64,000 nucleotides of DNA from Rhodoferax sp. (lineage in GTDB: Bacteria > Pseudomonadota > Gammaproteobacteria > Burkholderiales > Burkholderiaceae_C), in NCBI RefSeq assembly GCF_030697375.1, contig NZ_JAUYQD010000044.1, positions 284,540 to 348,539 on the forward strand, written 5' to 3'. Shown here piece after piece: positions 44,378 through 54,619 of the stretch. Below the pieces are notes generated by a model. That model was not told the DNA's origin and searched no databases. It saw only the letters and a list, made by a program, of their open reading frames with translations. Numbering within the stretch: the stretch's first letter is position 1; each line of letters starts with the position of its first letter. The translations under genes were made by a program, and so were the position numbers.

Positions 44378-45075
44378 GATGCGTAAAAGGAAGCCAGCAC
44401 CAGGGGCTGGACAAGGTGGGCGGCCACGGCCGCAGGAGTGGGAGGGGAGAGCCGGGGCACCAGGCCCCAGCACGGGGCTTGCAGGCCATGGGTGGTGTCG
44501 GCCAAAGCGGCCAGGTTGTCGGCCAGGTAGGGCATGTCAGGATCCATCGTGTTGGCCACCCAGCCAGCAAGGTGCAGGCCACGTGCGCGCAGGGCTTCGG
44601 CGGTGAGCAGCGCATGGTTGATGCAGCCCAGGCGCATGCCCACCACCAGCACCACGGGCAGTTGCAGGTCTACCGCCAGATCGGCCGTATCCCACCCTGG
44701 CACCAGAGGCACGCGAAAACCGCCCACACCTTCGACAATGCTCACATCGGCACGCCCGCCAACTTGGCGAATGGCGGCCAGGATGGCCTCGCGGGAGATC
44801 GCCACCCCTTCAAGCCGGGCGGCGATGTGCGGAGCGCAGGCGGTGCGCAGCTGCAGCGGGCACACCTCCGCGTCGCTCAAATCCAGGTTGCTGGCCTGGC
44901 GCAAAAGGGCCACGTCTTCGTTGACCCAGCGCCCATCTGCAAAATCTTGCCCCGCCGCCAGGGACTTGATCGCCGCCGTGTTGAAACCCGCCTGGCCCAG
45001 CACCAAAGCCAGGCCTGCGCTGACGCAGGTCTTGCCAATGCCGGTGTCGGTGCCGGTGACAAAAAACCCCTTCAT
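44374..45075 (-). CDS. bioD: Dethiobiotin synthetase
   Basis: 233 residues. It closes the ureido ring from 7,8-diaminopelargonate, CO2 and ATP. The P-loop is [20 protein letters not shown] at the N-terminus; [20 protein letters not shown] and [20 protein letters not shown] (switch region) follow. The start overlaps the bioF stop by 4 bp and the end overlaps bioB, consistent with one coupled operon. It is of normal length. Confidence 0.93.
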   Translation of the reverse strand: MKGFFVTGTDTGIGKTCVSAGLALVLGQAGFNTAAIKSLAAGQDFADGRWVNEDVALLRQASNLDLSDAEVCPLQLRTACAPHIAARLEGVAISREAILAAIRQVGGRADVSIVEGVGGFRVPLVPGWDTADLAVDLQLPVVLVVGMRLGCINHALLTAEALRARGLHLAGWVANTMDPDMPYLADNLAALADTTHGLQAPCWGLVPRLSPPTPAAVAAHLVQPLVLASFYAS

Positions 45076-46301
45076 GGCAACTCGGATGCCAGCTCGGCGG
45101 CGGCTTCGTTCAGGGCCTGCAGCAGGCGCTGGATGTCAGCCTCGGTGTGGGTGGCGCACAGGGTGATGCGCAGGCGCGCCGTGCCCTTGGGCACGGTGGG
45201 CGGGCGAATGCCCGGCACGCGCAGGCCCGCTGCGTCCAGCCGCGCCGCCAGGCGCATGGTGGCCGCGTTCTCGCCAATGATGAGGGCTTGCACCTGCGTG
45301 TCGGACGGCACCAGTTGCCAGCCCAGTTGGGGATAGTCCGCGAGCAGGTGTGCAATACCCTTGCGCAACTGCACTTGCAGCCGCTTGAGGTTGGCGCGGC
45401 GCTGCTCGCCCTCCTCTGAGGCCATCAATTGCAGGCTGGTCAACAAGGCATGCGCCATGGCTGGCGGCGGCGCCGTGGTGAAGATGTAGGTGCGCCCAGC
45501 CTGCAACAGGGATTGGGTGATGGTGGGGTGTGCCGCCACAAAGGCCCCCGCCACACCCGCAGCTTTACCCAGCGTGCCCATCACGATCAGGCGTTCGCTG
45601 CACAGGCCAAAGAGCGCCGGTGTGCCGCGGCCTTGCGGCCCCAGCACGCCAAAACCATGGGCGTCGTCCACGATCAACCAGGCGTCATGGGCCTCGGCCA
45701 GGGCCAGCAATTGGTCCAGTGGCGCCATATCGCCGTCCATGCTGAACACGGCGTCCGTAACGATCAGCTTGATTTTGGCTGTGCTGGCCGCCAACAGCGC
45801 CTGCAACGCGGCCACATCGCAATGGGCATAGCGTTGCACCGGCGCCTTGGCCAAGCGCGCTCCGTCGATGATGGAGGCATGGTTCAGTTCATCGGAAAAA
45901 ATTTCAGCCTCGGCATCACCCAGCACGCTCAGCACCGCCATATTGGCCATGTAACCAGAGCAAAAGAACAAGGCCTGCGCCTGTGGAATCTGCGGCGCCA
46001 TCCACTCGGCCAAGGCCTGCTCCAACTGCTCATGCGCCAGCCCATGGCCGCTGATCAGGGGCGACGCGCCCGAGCCCGCGCCGTAGCGGCGCACCCCGCC
46101 GACAAAGGCTTCGGCCAATTGCGGATGCGCGGCCAGACCGAGGTAGTCATTGCTGCAAAACATCAGCATCTCGCGGGCACTGTCGCCCGCACCGCGCACG
46201 GTCTGCGTAGGGGCTGTGGCGCTTTCGGCCACGCGCAGCACCCGGGTCAGGTCCTGTGCCGCAATGGCTTGCAGTTTGTGGTTCAGGTGGTCAAGCAGCA
46301 T
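45072..46301 (-). CDS. bioF: 8-amino-7-oxononanoate synthase
   Basis: 409 residues. A PLP enzyme that condenses pimeloyl thioester with alanine. FCSNDYLGLAAHPQLAEAFV, GSGASPLISGHGLAHEQLEQ, and DAVFSMDGDMAPLDQL with IVDDAHGFGVLGPQG are the family motifs. The PLP lysine is in LIVMGTLGKAAGVAGAFV. It overlaps bioD by 4 bp and bioA by 11 bp. It is slightly longer than E. coli BioF (384) because of an N-terminal stretch with KLQAIAAQDLTRVLRV. Confidence 0.93.
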   Translation of the reverse strand: MLLDHLNHKLQAIAAQDLTRVLRVAESATAPTQTVRGAGDSAREMLMFCSNDYLGLAAHPQLAEAFVGGVRRYGAGSGASPLISGHGLAHEQLEQALAEWMAPQIPQAQALFFCSGYMANMAVLSVLGDAEAEIFSDELNHASIIDGARLAKAPVQRYAHCDVAALQALLAASTAKIKLIVTDAVFSMDGDMAPLDQLLALAEAHDAWLIVDDAHGFGVLGPQGRGTPALFGLCSERLIVMGTLGKAAGVAGAFVAAHPTITQSLLQAGRTYIFTTAPPPAMAHALLTSLQLMASEEGEQRRANLKRLQVQLRKGIAHLLADYPQLGWQLVPSDTQVQALIIGENAATMRLAARLDAAGLRVPGIRPPTVPKGTARLRITLCATHTEADIQRLLQALNEAAAELASELP

Positions 46302-47637
46302 GGAGTAGTACCTCGTTCAGGGTTTGTGTCACCGCATGGGCCAAAAAGCGTGCGGTGGACTCGTCAATCAGGTAGGGCGGCATCAGGTACACCGTGCGGC
46401 CAATCGGGCGGATCAACAGCGCCTGCTCGCGGGCCGCCAGGTGGAAGCGTTCGGCAAACCGCTCGCCCACCAGATCGGCGCGCACGTCAAAGGCCAAAAT
46501 CATGCCGCGCTGGCGCAGGTGTTCGACCCGCGCATCGCTCTGCAAGGGCGCGAAGGCGTTTTGCAACCAGCGTGCCTGCTCGCGGTTTTTCTCCAGCACC
46601 TGCTGATTGGCAAAACGGTCGAGCACGGCGTTGGCCGCCGCGCAGGCCAGCGCATTGCCGGTGTAGGAGTGCGAGTGCAAAAAGCCGCGCGCCACCTCAT
46701 CGCTCCAGAAGCTCTGGAACACGGCCTCCGTCGTCAGCACCAGCGAGAGTGGCAAGGTGCCGCCGCTGATGCCCTTGGACAGGGTGATGAAATCCGGCCA
46801 ACTAGTCCGAGCCTGCTCAAACGCAAAAAAGGTGCCGGTGCGACCGCAGCCCACGGCGATTTCGTCGGCAATCAGGTGGATCTCGAATTCGTCGCACAAA
46901 GCCCGCACGGCGCGCAGGTAAGACGGCTCGTGCATCACCATGCCCGCGGCGCATTGCACCAGGGGTTCGATGATCAGCGCGGCAATGTGGCCGCACCGTG
47001 CTTCCAGCACGCTGCGCAAGGCCGCCAGCGCGCGCGCCTCGCTGTCCGCGCCCTGGCGGCTATCGGGAGATTCCACCACATGCGAGGGCATCAGCAAGGG
47101 GGCATAGGCATCGCGGAACACCGCCACGTCGGTCACGGCCAGCGCACCGATGGTTTCACCGTGGTAACCATGGCGCAGGCAGACAAACTCGCGTTTGGCG
47201 TCCAGCCCCCGGTTGCGCCAGGAATGGAAACTCATCTTCAACGCGATCTCGACCGCGCTGGCGCCATCGCTGGCAAAAAAGGTGTGGCCCAACGCGCCGC
47301 CGGTCAGGGCCGAGAGCTTTTCGGCCAACTCCACCGCCGGCGCGTGGGTGCAGCCGGCCAGCATGACGTGGGCCAGGGTGTCGAGTTGCTGCTTGATGGC
47401 GTCTTTGATGCCTTCGTCGGAGTGGCCAAACAGGTTGACCCACCAGGAGCTGTTGGCATCGAAGTAGCGCCGGCCCTCGTAGTCATGCAGCCAGGGCCCT
47501 TCGCCGCGCGCAATCGGCAGCGGCGGCACGACGGCGGCGCGCGCCATTTGGGTACAGGGGTGCCAGACAGCGTTCAGGCTGCGGCGTTGCCAGTCTTGCT
47601 GGCTATTGTTTTTACTAATGCTGGTCGAATCCGACAT
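46291..47637 (-). CDS. bioA: Adenosylmethionine-8-amino-7-oxononanoate aminotransferase
   Basis: 448 residues from the ATG at 47637. It uses SAM as amino donor to make 7,8-diaminopelargonate. LNAVWHPCTQMARAAVVPPL is the BioA start; YFDANSSWWVNLFGHSDEGI, FFASDGASAVEIALKMSFHS and LIADEIAVGCGRTGTFFAFE follow. The PLP lysine is in FITLSKGISGGTLPLSLVLT. It heads the bio operon; the DinB gene ends 11 bp upstream, so transcription could start further up. No BirA-like operator was evident. Confidence 0.92.
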   Translation of the reverse strand: MSDSTSISKNNSQQDWQRRSLNAVWHPCTQMARAAVVPPLPIARGEGPWLHDYEGRRYFDANSSWWVNLFGHSDEGIKDAIKQQLDTLAHVMLAGCTHAPAVELAEKLSALTGGALGHTFFASDGASAVEIALKMSFHSWRNRGLDAKREFVCLRHGYHGETIGALAVTDVAVFRDAYAPLLMPSHVVESPDSRQGADSEARALAALRSVLEARCGHIAALIIEPLVQCAAGMVMHEPSYLRAVRALCDEFEIHLIADEIAVGCGRTGTFFAFEQARTSWPDFITLSKGISGGTLPLSLVLTTEAVFQSFWSDEVARGFLHSHSYTGNALACAAANAVLDRFANQQVLEKNREQARWLQNAFAPLQSDARVEHLRQRGMILAFDVRADLVGERFAERFHLAAREQALLIRPIGRTVYLMPPYLIDESTARFLAHAVTQTLNEVLLHAA

Positions 47638-47648
47638 GAAAATCCTCG

Positions 47649-48158
47649 TTAGCTGGTTTCGCATTGCAGCATATCGATCAGATCCAACTCCGGGCTGACA
47701 CGGCCGCTGGCCGTCAAGGCCGCGGTGATCTGGCCGCGGTGGTGGGTTCCGTGGTTGAACACATGGGCCAGCGTGGCGGCAAAGGGCAAGGACATGGCCT
47801 TGCCGCTGAGGTTGACATAGTCCAGCGTGCCATCAAACCGGTCTGCGCTCCACGAGGCGATCAAAGGCTGCCAGGCACGCGCCCCGTCCAGCAGGCGCTG
47901 GCGCAACTGGGCGCGGTCGGTTTCCACCTCCTGGTCCAGCGCTACTTGGGGAGAGGCACCTTCGGAAAACCGCCGAAACCACACCCCATGCTCACCCACC
48001 AGAAGGTGGTTGAGCGTGCCGTGGATGGATTTGAAAAATAAGCCGCAGTCGCGCCGGTAGTCCTGCTCCGACAGGGGCGCCACATGGCTGTCCAACAGGC
48101 GCTGCGTGGCCCACAGGTTGTAGCGGGCCAGCATGGCAAAGTGGGTGTGTGCGTCCAT
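47649..48158 (-). CDS. DinB-family protein
   Basis: 169 residues. MLARYNLWATQRLLDSHVAP, FKSIHGTLNHLLVGEHGVWF and LAHVFNHGTHHRGQITAALT are the DinB four-helix-bundle signature, with three His metal ligands (HLL, HGTH and HRGQ). DinB/YfiT members act as thiol transferases or metal-dependent hydrolases; the substrate is unknown. It lies between mccB and bioA with 9-bp and 11-bp gaps, so it belongs to the same transcript. Confidence 0.85.
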   Translation of the reverse strand: MDAHTHFAMLARYNLWATQRLLDSHVAPLSEQDYRRDCGLFFKSIHGTLNHLLVGEHGVWFRRFSEGASPQVALDQEVETDRAQLRQRLLDGARAWQPLIASWSADRFDGTLDYVNLSGKAMSLPFAATLAHVFNHGTHHRGQITAALTASGRVSPELDLIDMLQCETS

Positions 48159-48167
48159 GCCCGCCCC

Positions 48168-49790
48168 TTACATGCGGAACACACCGAACTTGGTCTCGGG
48201 AATGGGGGCATTGAGCGAGGCACTCAGGCCCAGCGCCAACACGCGGCGGGTGTCGGCCGGGTCGATGATGCCGTCGTCCCACAGGCGGGCGGTGGCAAAG
48301 TAGGGGTGGCCCTGCTCTTCGTACTGGCGGCGGATTGGGGCCTTGAAGGCTTCTTCCTCTTCCATGCTCCAGGTACCGCCTTTGGCTTCCAGGCCATCGC
48401 GGCGCACCGTGGCCAGCACGCTGGCCGCCTGCTCGCCGCCCATGACCGAGATGCGGGCGTTGGGCCACATCCACAAAAAGCGCGGGCTGTAGGCGCGGCC
48501 ACACATGCCGTAGTTACCGGCGCCAAAGCTGCCGCCAATGATGATGGTGAACTTGGGCACCTGCGCGGTGGCCACGGCCGTCACCATCTTGGCGCCGTTG
48601 CGGGCAATGCCTTCGTTTTCGTACTTGCGCCCGACCATGAAGCCGGTGATGTTCTGCAAAAACACCAGGGGAATCTTGCGCTGGCAGCACAGCTCGATAA
48701 AGTGCGCGCCTTTCAGGGCCGACTCGCTGAACAAAATGCCATTGTTGGCGATGATGCCCACCGGCATGCCTTCGATGTGGGCAAAGCCGCACACCAGCGT
48801 GGTGCCGTAACGCGGCTTGAACTCGTGCATCTCGGAGCCATCGACGATGCGGGCGATGATTTCACGCACATCAAAGGGTTTTCGGGTGTCGGTGGGGATC
48901 ACGCCGTACAACTCTTCTGCTACATATTTAGGAGCTGCTTGCGCAATAGGTACAAGGGCTGGAGCCTTATTTCTATTCAAATGCGCAATGGCCTCGCGGG
49001 CCAGCGACAGGGCATGCAGGTCGTTTTGCGCCAGATGGTCGGCCACGCCACTGAGTCGCGTGTGTACATCACCACCACCCAGGTCTTCCGCCGTCACCAC
49101 TTCGCCGGTGGCGGCTTTCACCAAGGGCGGGCCACCCAAAAAGATGGTGCCCTGGTTCTTGACGATGATGGTCTCATCCGACATGGCAGGCACGTAAGCG
49201 CCGCCGGCGGTGCAGGAGCCCATGACCACGGCGATTTGCGCAATGCCCTGCGCACTCATGTTCGCCTGATTGAAGAAGATGCGGCCAAAGTGGTCGCGGT
49301 CGGGAAAGACCTCGTCCTGGTTCGGCAAATTGGCACCGCCCGAGTCCACCAGGTAAATGCAGGGCAGGTTGTTTTGCGCCGCCACTTCCTGGGCGCGTAA
49401 ATGCTTCTTCACGGTGAGCGGGTAGTAGGTGCCCCCCTTCACCGTGGCGTCGTTGCAGACGATCATGCAGTCCACCCCACTAACACGGCCAATGCCGGCA
49501 ATCACGCCCGCGCAGGGGGCGCTGTCGGTGCCGTCACGGTCGGGGTACATGGCCAGCGCGGCCAGGGGCGACAGCTCCAGGAATGGCGTACCGGGGTCCA
49601 GCAGCATGCCCACGCGGTCACGCGGCAGCAGCTTGCCGCGTGCCGTGTGTTTGGCACGGGCGGCGGTACCGCCGCCGAGCGCGGCTTTGTCGATCTGGGC
49701 GTTGAGGTCGGCCACCAGGGCGCGCATGGCCGTGGCGTTGGCGACGAAATCCGCAGAGCGGGCGTTGAGTTTGGTTTCCAGGATGGGCAT
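48168..49790 (-). CDS. mccB: Methylcrotonyl-CoA carboxylase beta (carboxyltransferase) subunit
   Basis: 540 residues from the ATG at 49790. Two crotonase-like halves form the carboxyltransferase: [56 protein letters not shown], and in the C half [37 protein letters not shown] and [20 protein letters not shown]. It moves the carboxyl group from biotin to 3-methylcrotonyl-CoA with the subunit encoded by mccA. A repeat-D copy is read at about residues 271-292 ([20 protein letters not shown]) between the halves. dinB and bioAFDB separate it from mccA. Confidence 0.9.
   Translation of the reverse strand: MPILETKLNARSADFVANATAMRALVADLNAQIDKAALGGGTAARAKHTARGKLLPRDRVGMLLDPGTPFLELSPLAALAMYPDRDGTDSAPCAGVIAGIGRVSGVDCMIVCNDATVKGGTYYPLTVKKHLRAQEVAAQNNLPCIYLVDSGGANLPNQDEVFPDRDHFGRIFFNQANMSAQGIAQIAVVMGSCTAGGAYVPAMSDETIIVKNQGTIFLGGPPLVKAATGEVVTAEDLGGGDVHTRLSGVADHLAQNDLHALSLAREAIAHLNRNKAPALVPIAQAAPKYVAEELYGVIPTDTRKPFDVREIIARIVDGSEMHEFKPRYGTTLVCGFAHIEGMPVGIIANNGILFSESALKGAHFIELCCQRKIPLVFLQNITGFMVGRKYENEGIARNGAKMVTAVATAQVPKFTIIIGGSFGAGNYGMCGRAYSPRFLWMWPNARISVMGGEQAASVLATVRRDGLEAKGGTWSMEEEEAFKAPIRRQYEEQGHPYFATARLWDDGIIDPADTRRVLALGLSASLNAPIPETKFGVFRM
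48916..48980. repeat. Dispersed repeat D, copy 6 (inside mccB)
   Basis: GCTACATATTTAGGAGC and TGCTTGCGCAATAGGT, with GGGCTGGAGCC, match copies 2 and 3. It is in frame in the linker between the two carboxyltransferase halves and is read on the same repeat strand and in the same phase as the uvrA copy. Confidence 0.83.
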
Positions 49791-49806
49791 GGGGGCGTCT
49801 CTTCTT

Positions 49807-51543
49807 TCAGGCGGTTTTGTCTTCTTGCAGCCCAAGCTGCTGTTTCATTTCATCACGGATTTTGAACTTCTGAATCTTGCCGGTCACGGTCATCGGAAAC
49901 TCGGACACAAAGCGAATGTAGCGGGGCACCTTGTAGTGCGCAATCTGTCCCTTACAGAAGGCCTTGAGGTCGTCTTCGGTCAGCGTCTGCCCCGGTCGCA
50001 CCACCACCCAGGCGCACAGCTCCTCACCGAACTTCTGGTCGGGAATCCCCACCACCTGCACGTCCTGCACCGCCGGGTGGCGGTACAGGAACTCTTCGAT
50101 CTCGCGCGGGTAGATGTTCTCACCACCGCGGATCACCATGTCCTTGATGCGGCCGACAATGTTGACGTAGCCCTGCGCGTCCATGGTGGCCAGGTCACCG
50201 GTATGCATCCAGCCGTCGGCGTCAATCGCTTCGCGGGTTTTTCCCGGGTCTTCCCAGTAGCCATGCATAACCGAGTAACCGTGGGTACACAACTCACCCG
50301 ACACGCCCGGTGCCACCGTCGCACCACTCTCGGGATCAATCACCTTGACCTGCAAATGCGGCTGCACCAGCCCCACCGTGGCCACCCGCTTCTCCAGCGG
50401 CGTGGTGGTGCTGCTTTGGCAGCTGACCGGGCTGGTTTCCGTCATGCCGTAGGCGATGGTCACTTCGGACATGTGCATCTCGCCCACCACCCGCCTCATC
50501 ACTTCGATGGGGCACGGTGAGCCGGCCATGATGCCGGTGCGCAGGCTGGAAAGGTCAAACTCATTGAAGCGCGGGTGGTCCAGCTCGGCGATGAACATGG
50601 TGGGCACACCGTGCAGGCCGGTGCACTTTTCATCCTGCACCGCTTGCAGCACCGACAAGGCATCAAAACCGTCGTTCGGGTAGACGATGGTCGCGCCGTG
50701 GGTCAGACAGGCCAGGTTGCCCAGCACCATGCCAAAACAGTGGTACAGCGGCACCGGGATGCACAGGCGGTCCGCCGCGGTGAGCCGCATGGCCTCACCA
50801 ATAAAGAAGCCGTTGTTCAAAATGTTGCGGTGCGTCAGCGTGGCGCCCTTAGGGAAACCGGTGGTGCCGCTGGTGAACTGGATGTTGATGGGCTGCGTCG
50901 GCTGCAGCGTCTGGGCGATGGCGTCGATACGCGGGTCTGCCGCATCGCCGCTCGCCAGCAGGTGGGAAAAACGCAGCAGCCCCGGCCCTTCATCGGCCTG
51001 GCCCGGCTCGTCGATCCACGCCACCGTGCGCAGATGTGGCAAACGGGCGGACTGCAAGCCGCCTGGCGCGGCCTGGTTCAATTCAGGGGCCAGTTCACGC
51101 AACATGCCCAGGTAGTCGCTGGTCTTGAAACGTGCCATGGTCACCAGGGCCTTGCAGGCCACCTTGTTCAGCGCATATTCGACCTCGGACACCCGGTAGG
51201 CCGGGTTGATGTTCACCAGAATCAGGCCCACGTTGGCGGTGGCCAACTGCATCAGCAACCACTGCGCGTTGTTGTGCGACCAGATACCAATGCGGTCACC
51301 CGGTACCAGCCCCAGGCCCAACAGGGCGCTGGCGAGTTGCTTGCTGGCGGTTTGCAGTTCACGGTAGCTGTAGCGCAGACCCTGGTGCCTACTTACCAGC
51401 GCCTCGTGCTCGGGCTGGCGGGCGGCCATGGCGTCAAAGAATGCGCCCAGCGTCTGCTCGATCAGGGGAACGTCCGTCGCCCCCTGGGACAGGCTGTGGG
51501 TCAGGACAGGCGAAGGCGGGGCGCTTGCAGGGCCGGATGTCAT
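49807..51543 (-). CDS. Acyl-CoA synthetase (AMP-binding enzyme)
   Basis: 578 residues. The adenylation P-loop is [20 protein letters not shown], followed by [33 protein letters not shown] and [20 protein letters not shown]; the C-terminal catalytic Lys is in [12 protein letters not shown]. It activates fatty or branched acids to CoA esters, using ATP. Its position 17 bp before mccB and its family suggest a fatty- or methyl-branched-acid substrate feeding the pathway. The N-terminal [20 protein letters not shown] is a plausible start; alternatives lie within 20 codons. Confidence 0.88.
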   Translation of the reverse strand: MTSGPASAPPSPVLTHSLSQGATDVPLIEQTLGAFFDAMAARQPEHEALVSRHQGLRYSYRELQTASKQLASALLGLGLVPGDRIGIWSHNNAQWLLMQLATANVGLILVNINPAYRVSEVEYALNKVACKALVTMARFKTSDYLGMLRELAPELNQAAPGGLQSARLPHLRTVAWIDEPGQADEGPGLLRFSHLLASGDAADPRIDAIAQTLQPTQPINIQFTSGTTGFPKGATLTHRNILNNGFFIGEAMRLTAADRLCIPVPLYHCFGMVLGNLACLTHGATIVYPNDGFDALSVLQAVQDEKCTGLHGVPTMFIAELDHPRFNEFDLSSLRTGIMAGSPCPIEVMRRVVGEMHMSEVTIAYGMTETSPVSCQSSTTTPLEKRVATVGLVQPHLQVKVIDPESGATVAPGVSGELCTHGYSVMHGYWEDPGKTREAIDADGWMHTGDLATMDAQGYVNIVGRIKDMVIRGGENIYPREIEEFLYRHPAVQDVQVVGIPDQKFGEELCAWVVVRPGQTLTEDDLKAFCKGQIAHYKVPRYIRFVSEFPMTVTGKIQKFKIRDEMKQQLGLQEDKTA

Positions 51544-51658
51544 GTCGAATTCCTTTGGTGAAGGCGTATCCAGGAAACGGGTTGCTGATGGAAGGATAGA
51601 GGCGACGCCCCTTTGGCAGTCGCCAGCAAGGTTGCAAATTGCGCCAACTTAAGGCAAA

Positions 51659-52732
51659 GTGCGCACCGTGCCAAACCTCGCCATGCTTGCCATCCCAACC
51701 GCCCAGACCGTCTCCACGCTGACCGGCGCTGCGGCGACGCCCATGGCCTTTGTGCAGGCCATTTTGGCGGCCTACCAGCGGTATGGGGTGGACCCGACCC
51801 ATGCGCTGCAAAAGGCACAGATTGCGCCAGAGTTACTTACCATTGCGCAGGCACGTATTACCGCCTGGCAAATGGAGCAGATTTCCGGCACGGCGATGCA
51901 GGAGCTGGACGATGAAGCCCTGGGCTGGTTCAGCCGGCGCCTGCCCTGGGGCAGCTACGGCATGCTGGCACGCGCCTCGATCAGCGCCCCCAGCCTGGAC
52001 ATTGCCCTCATGCGCTGGTGCCGCCACCACGGCTTGATTGCAGACGATATCGCCCTGACGCTCGACGTCTCGGGCACGGTTGCATCCATCTGCATTGCCG
52101 AGCGGCGCGAGCTGGGTGCGCTGCGGGAGTTTTGCCTGGTCTCCGTGCTGCGCAACATCCATGGCCTGGCCTGCTGGCTGGTGGACTCGCGTATTCCGGT
52201 GCAGCAAGCCCAGTTTCCATTCACAGCGCCGCCCCACGCTGAAGCCTATGGCGTGTTATTTTCCGGCCCCACCACATTCGGCGCAGCCCACGCCAGCATC
52301 CAGTTTGACACCCGCTACCTCGCCCTGCCCCTGCGGCGCGACGAGCATGCCTTGCAACAGATGTTGCAGCGCGCCCTGCCGCTGACGGTGCTGCAGTACC
52401 GTCGCGACCGGCTGCTGGTGCAGCGTGTGCGCCAGGCACTGACCGCCCACCCCGAACAAACCCACAGTGCGGAAGACCTGGCCGCCCTGCTCCACGTCTC
52501 CCCCCGCACCCTGCACCGCCAGCTCAAGGAAGAAGGTGCCGCGCTGCAAACACTGAAGGATGAAGTGCGCCAGGCCCGCGCGCGGGAGCTGCTGCTGCGC
52601 ACCGCGCGCCCCATCAAACAGGTGGCGCAGGCAGCAGGTTTTCAAAATGAAAAAAGTTTTATCCGCGCCTTCAAAGGCTGGACGGGCACATCACCGGCGG
52701 AATTCAGGCGGTCGCGGGCAGGGCTGAATTGA
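51659..52732 (+). CDS. AraC-family transcriptional regulator
   Basis: 357 residues counted from the GTG at 51659; a GTG at 51668 or the ATG at 51683 are alternatives. The N-terminal Arabinose_bd domain resembles OruR/AdiY-like regulators (AAYQRYGVDPTHALQKAQIA, ARASISAPSLDIALMRWCRH). The C-terminal AraC HTH pair is SAEDLAALLHVSPRTLHRQL and AGFQNEKSFIRAFKGWTGTS. It is divergent from the acyl-CoA synthetase with a 115-bp gap and so is the natural candidate regulator of that gene and possibly of the mccB-bio-mccA transcript. Confidence 0.88.
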   Translation: MRTVPNLAMLAIPTAQTVSTLTGAAATPMAFVQAILAAYQRYGVDPTHALQKAQIAPELLTIAQARITAWQMEQISGTAMQELDDEALGWFSRRLPWGSYGMLARASISAPSLDIALMRWCRHHGLIADDIALTLDVSGTVASICIAERRELGALREFCLVSVLRNIHGLACWLVDSRIPVQQAQFPFTAPPHAEAYGVLFSGPTTFGAAHASIQFDTRYLALPLRRDEHALQQMLQRALPLTVLQYRRDRLLVQRVRQALTAHPEQTHSAEDLAALLHVSPRTLHRQLKEEGAALQTLKDEVRQARARELLLRTARPIKQVAQAAGFQNEKSFIRAFKGWTGTSPAEFRRSRAGLN

Positions 52733-52861
52733 GCCCCCAACCCGTCTCATCATTGGTACCGGAAAATCCTGAGCGACATGAAGGCCTTTTTGATGCAAAG
52801 GCTGGTGCGGTGAAACCATGCATTGTTTGTAAATTGAAAGACAGTCATTCATAATACAAAC

Positions 52862-54070
52862 ATGATAATCAACAGATCGCTCTACCCACACTTGCTGGAT
52901 AGTTTGGAAATTTTCCCCGTGATAGGTTTGGTGGGGCCGCGCCAAGTCGGAAAGACCTCCATGGCACGACAACTGGCGGCAGACCTGTCCAGAGCTGGCC
53001 AACGCCCCCTCATGCTCGACCTGGAACGGCCATCCGATCTTGCCAAGCTGACCGAGCCGGAATTGTTTTTAGAGCCTCTGGCAGATCGCCTGGTTATTCT
53101 GGATGAAGTGCAGCTCAAACCGGACTTGTTTGGGGTGCTGCGCTCCCTGGTCGATGCACAGCGCAGACCGGGGCGATTTTTGATTTTGGGTTCTGCCGCG
53201 CCCGCCTTGATTCAGCGTTCGGCAGAGACATTGGCGGGGCGCATTGAGTTTTTGGAACTCGCGCCTTTGAGCTTGGCGGAAGTGGGCGCGCAGCCGCAAG
53301 ACACCACACTCCCAACGGTCGCCACCACCTTGTGGAGTCGGGGCGGATACCCTGACTGTTATCTGGCGCGCAGTGACGCGGCCTCCATGCGTTGGCGTGA
53401 AGCGTTTATCCGCAGCTACCTGGAACGCGATATTCCCCAACTCGGCATACGCGTCAGCGCAGCCACCTTGCGCCGCTTTTGGCTCATGCTGGCCCATTAC
53501 CACGGCCAGCTCTGGAATGCGTCAACCCTGGCGGGCTCCCTCGGCCTCTCCGCCCCCAGCGTGCGCCACTACCTGGACATATTGGAGAGCACGTTTATGG
53601 TACGCGTGCTGCAGCCCTACAGCGCCAATCTGGGCAAACGTCTCGTGAAATCGCCCAAAGTGTATTTGCGTGACAGCGGACTGCTCCATGCATTACTCAA
53701 TCTGCCCGACCACAACGCGCTTTTGGGTCACCCCGTACTGGGTGCATCGTGGGAAGGCTGGGTCATCGAACAAATTCTGAGCCAGGCGCCTGTGGGCAGC
53801 CGCCCCTACTTTTTTCGCACCGCCAGTGGCAACGAAATTGACCTGCTGCTGGAGCTGCCGGGCGGCCAGCTCCGTGCGATTGAAATCAAACACTCCGCCA
53901 CACCCAAATTAGGCAAAGGCTTCAACGAAGTGCTGGACGCCCTCCAACTCAGCAGTGGTTTTGTCATCGCACCGATCAGCGAACCCTACCCGCTCACGAC
54001 CCGCGCGCGGGCTCTGCCATTGAGCCACCTACGGGAAATTTGGCGGGATGCGGGCCCTATCACAGTCTGA
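52862..54070 (+). CDS. AAA_14/DUF4143 ATPase
   Basis: 402 residues. An N-terminal ATPase has the P-loop GLVGPRQVGKTSMARQLAAD and Walker B RLVILDEVQLKPDLFGVLRS. The C-terminal DUF4143 domain contains REAFIRSYLERDIPQLGIRV, LGLSAPSVRHYLDILESTFM, and FRTASGNEIDLLLELPGGQL (PD-(D/E)XK-like). The start follows an AT-rich stretch with a weak SD. Members are widespread, often mobile, with a suggested role in toxin-antitoxin or defence; no partner gene is seen. Its downstream flank holds the remains of a second copy. Confidence 0.85.
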   Translation: MIINRSLYPHLLDSLEIFPVIGLVGPRQVGKTSMARQLAADLSRAGQRPLMLDLERPSDLAKLTEPELFLEPLADRLVILDEVQLKPDLFGVLRSLVDAQRRPGRFLILGSAAPALIQRSAETLAGRIEFLELAPLSLAEVGAQPQDTTLPTVATTLWSRGGYPDCYLARSDAASMRWREAFIRSYLERDIPQLGIRVSAATLRRFWLMLAHYHGQLWNASTLAGSLGLSAPSVRHYLDILESTFMVRVLQPYSANLGKRLVKSPKVYLRDSGLLHALLNLPDHNALLGHPVLGASWEGWVIEQILSQAPVGSRPYFFRTASGNEIDLLLELPGGQLRAIEIKHSATPKLGKGFNEVLDALQLSSGFVIAPISEPYPLTTRARALPLSHLREIWRDAGPITV

Positions 54071-54247
54071 GGAACAGGGAAGAGACCCTCGACAACAACG
54101 TCCCCCACCGCTGGTACCCGACAAAATGCCGTCCCAGGCATCCCTAGTCAAACACTCGCCGGCAGGACTTAATTACACGGATGACTTTTCCAGAGTCTCC
54201 CGCCAAGCGCGCTGTTGCACCTCAAACGCTCATCCACACCCAGTGTC

Positions 54248-54391
54248 TCGCGCGGGTTTTATGAAGCCGCCAAAGACGTGGGTGCCAGCAGAAAATTGCT
54301 GATCGCCCCCGTGCCGGAAAGCTATCCGGCCAAAGAAGGCATTGAAGTCACGCCGGTACTGGACGTGGTGCGTGCGTTGGGCCAGTGGTGA
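54248..54391 (+). pseudogene. C-terminal fragment of a second DUF4143 ATPase
   Basis: Reading SRGFYEAAKDVGASRKLLIA and PVPESYPAKEGIEVTPVLDV to a TGA, this matches the end of DUF4143 proteins (helix then PV-P...YP...EV). The rest of the gene is missing, while an intact homologue lies 180 bp upstream. It is either the tail of a tandem duplicate or of an older family member replaced by deletion. The rest of the 54071-54619 gap shows no gene. Confidence 0.65.
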
Positions 54392-54619
54392 ACGCTTACG
54401 CACCCTCCACGTAGTACCAGCACTCCGCGCTCACCCACAGCGCAGGGCCGTGCGGTGAAAGGGGGAGTGCGGGTGTCATCAAATCTTCACGCGCGTTTCT
54501 TCAACGCGTCACAGTGGGAAATCACACTCCACCGCAGTCATTGGGCGGACGTTATTGCGACAGCAGTACGGGCCGCCCTTGGCCATTTTTGTTCTCTCAC
54601 CAACCTCTCACTTACATCC

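Noticed and set aside
46324..47652. 442-codon + strand frame opposite bioA
   Set aside because: Shadow of bioA, whose PLP and substrate motifs are complete.
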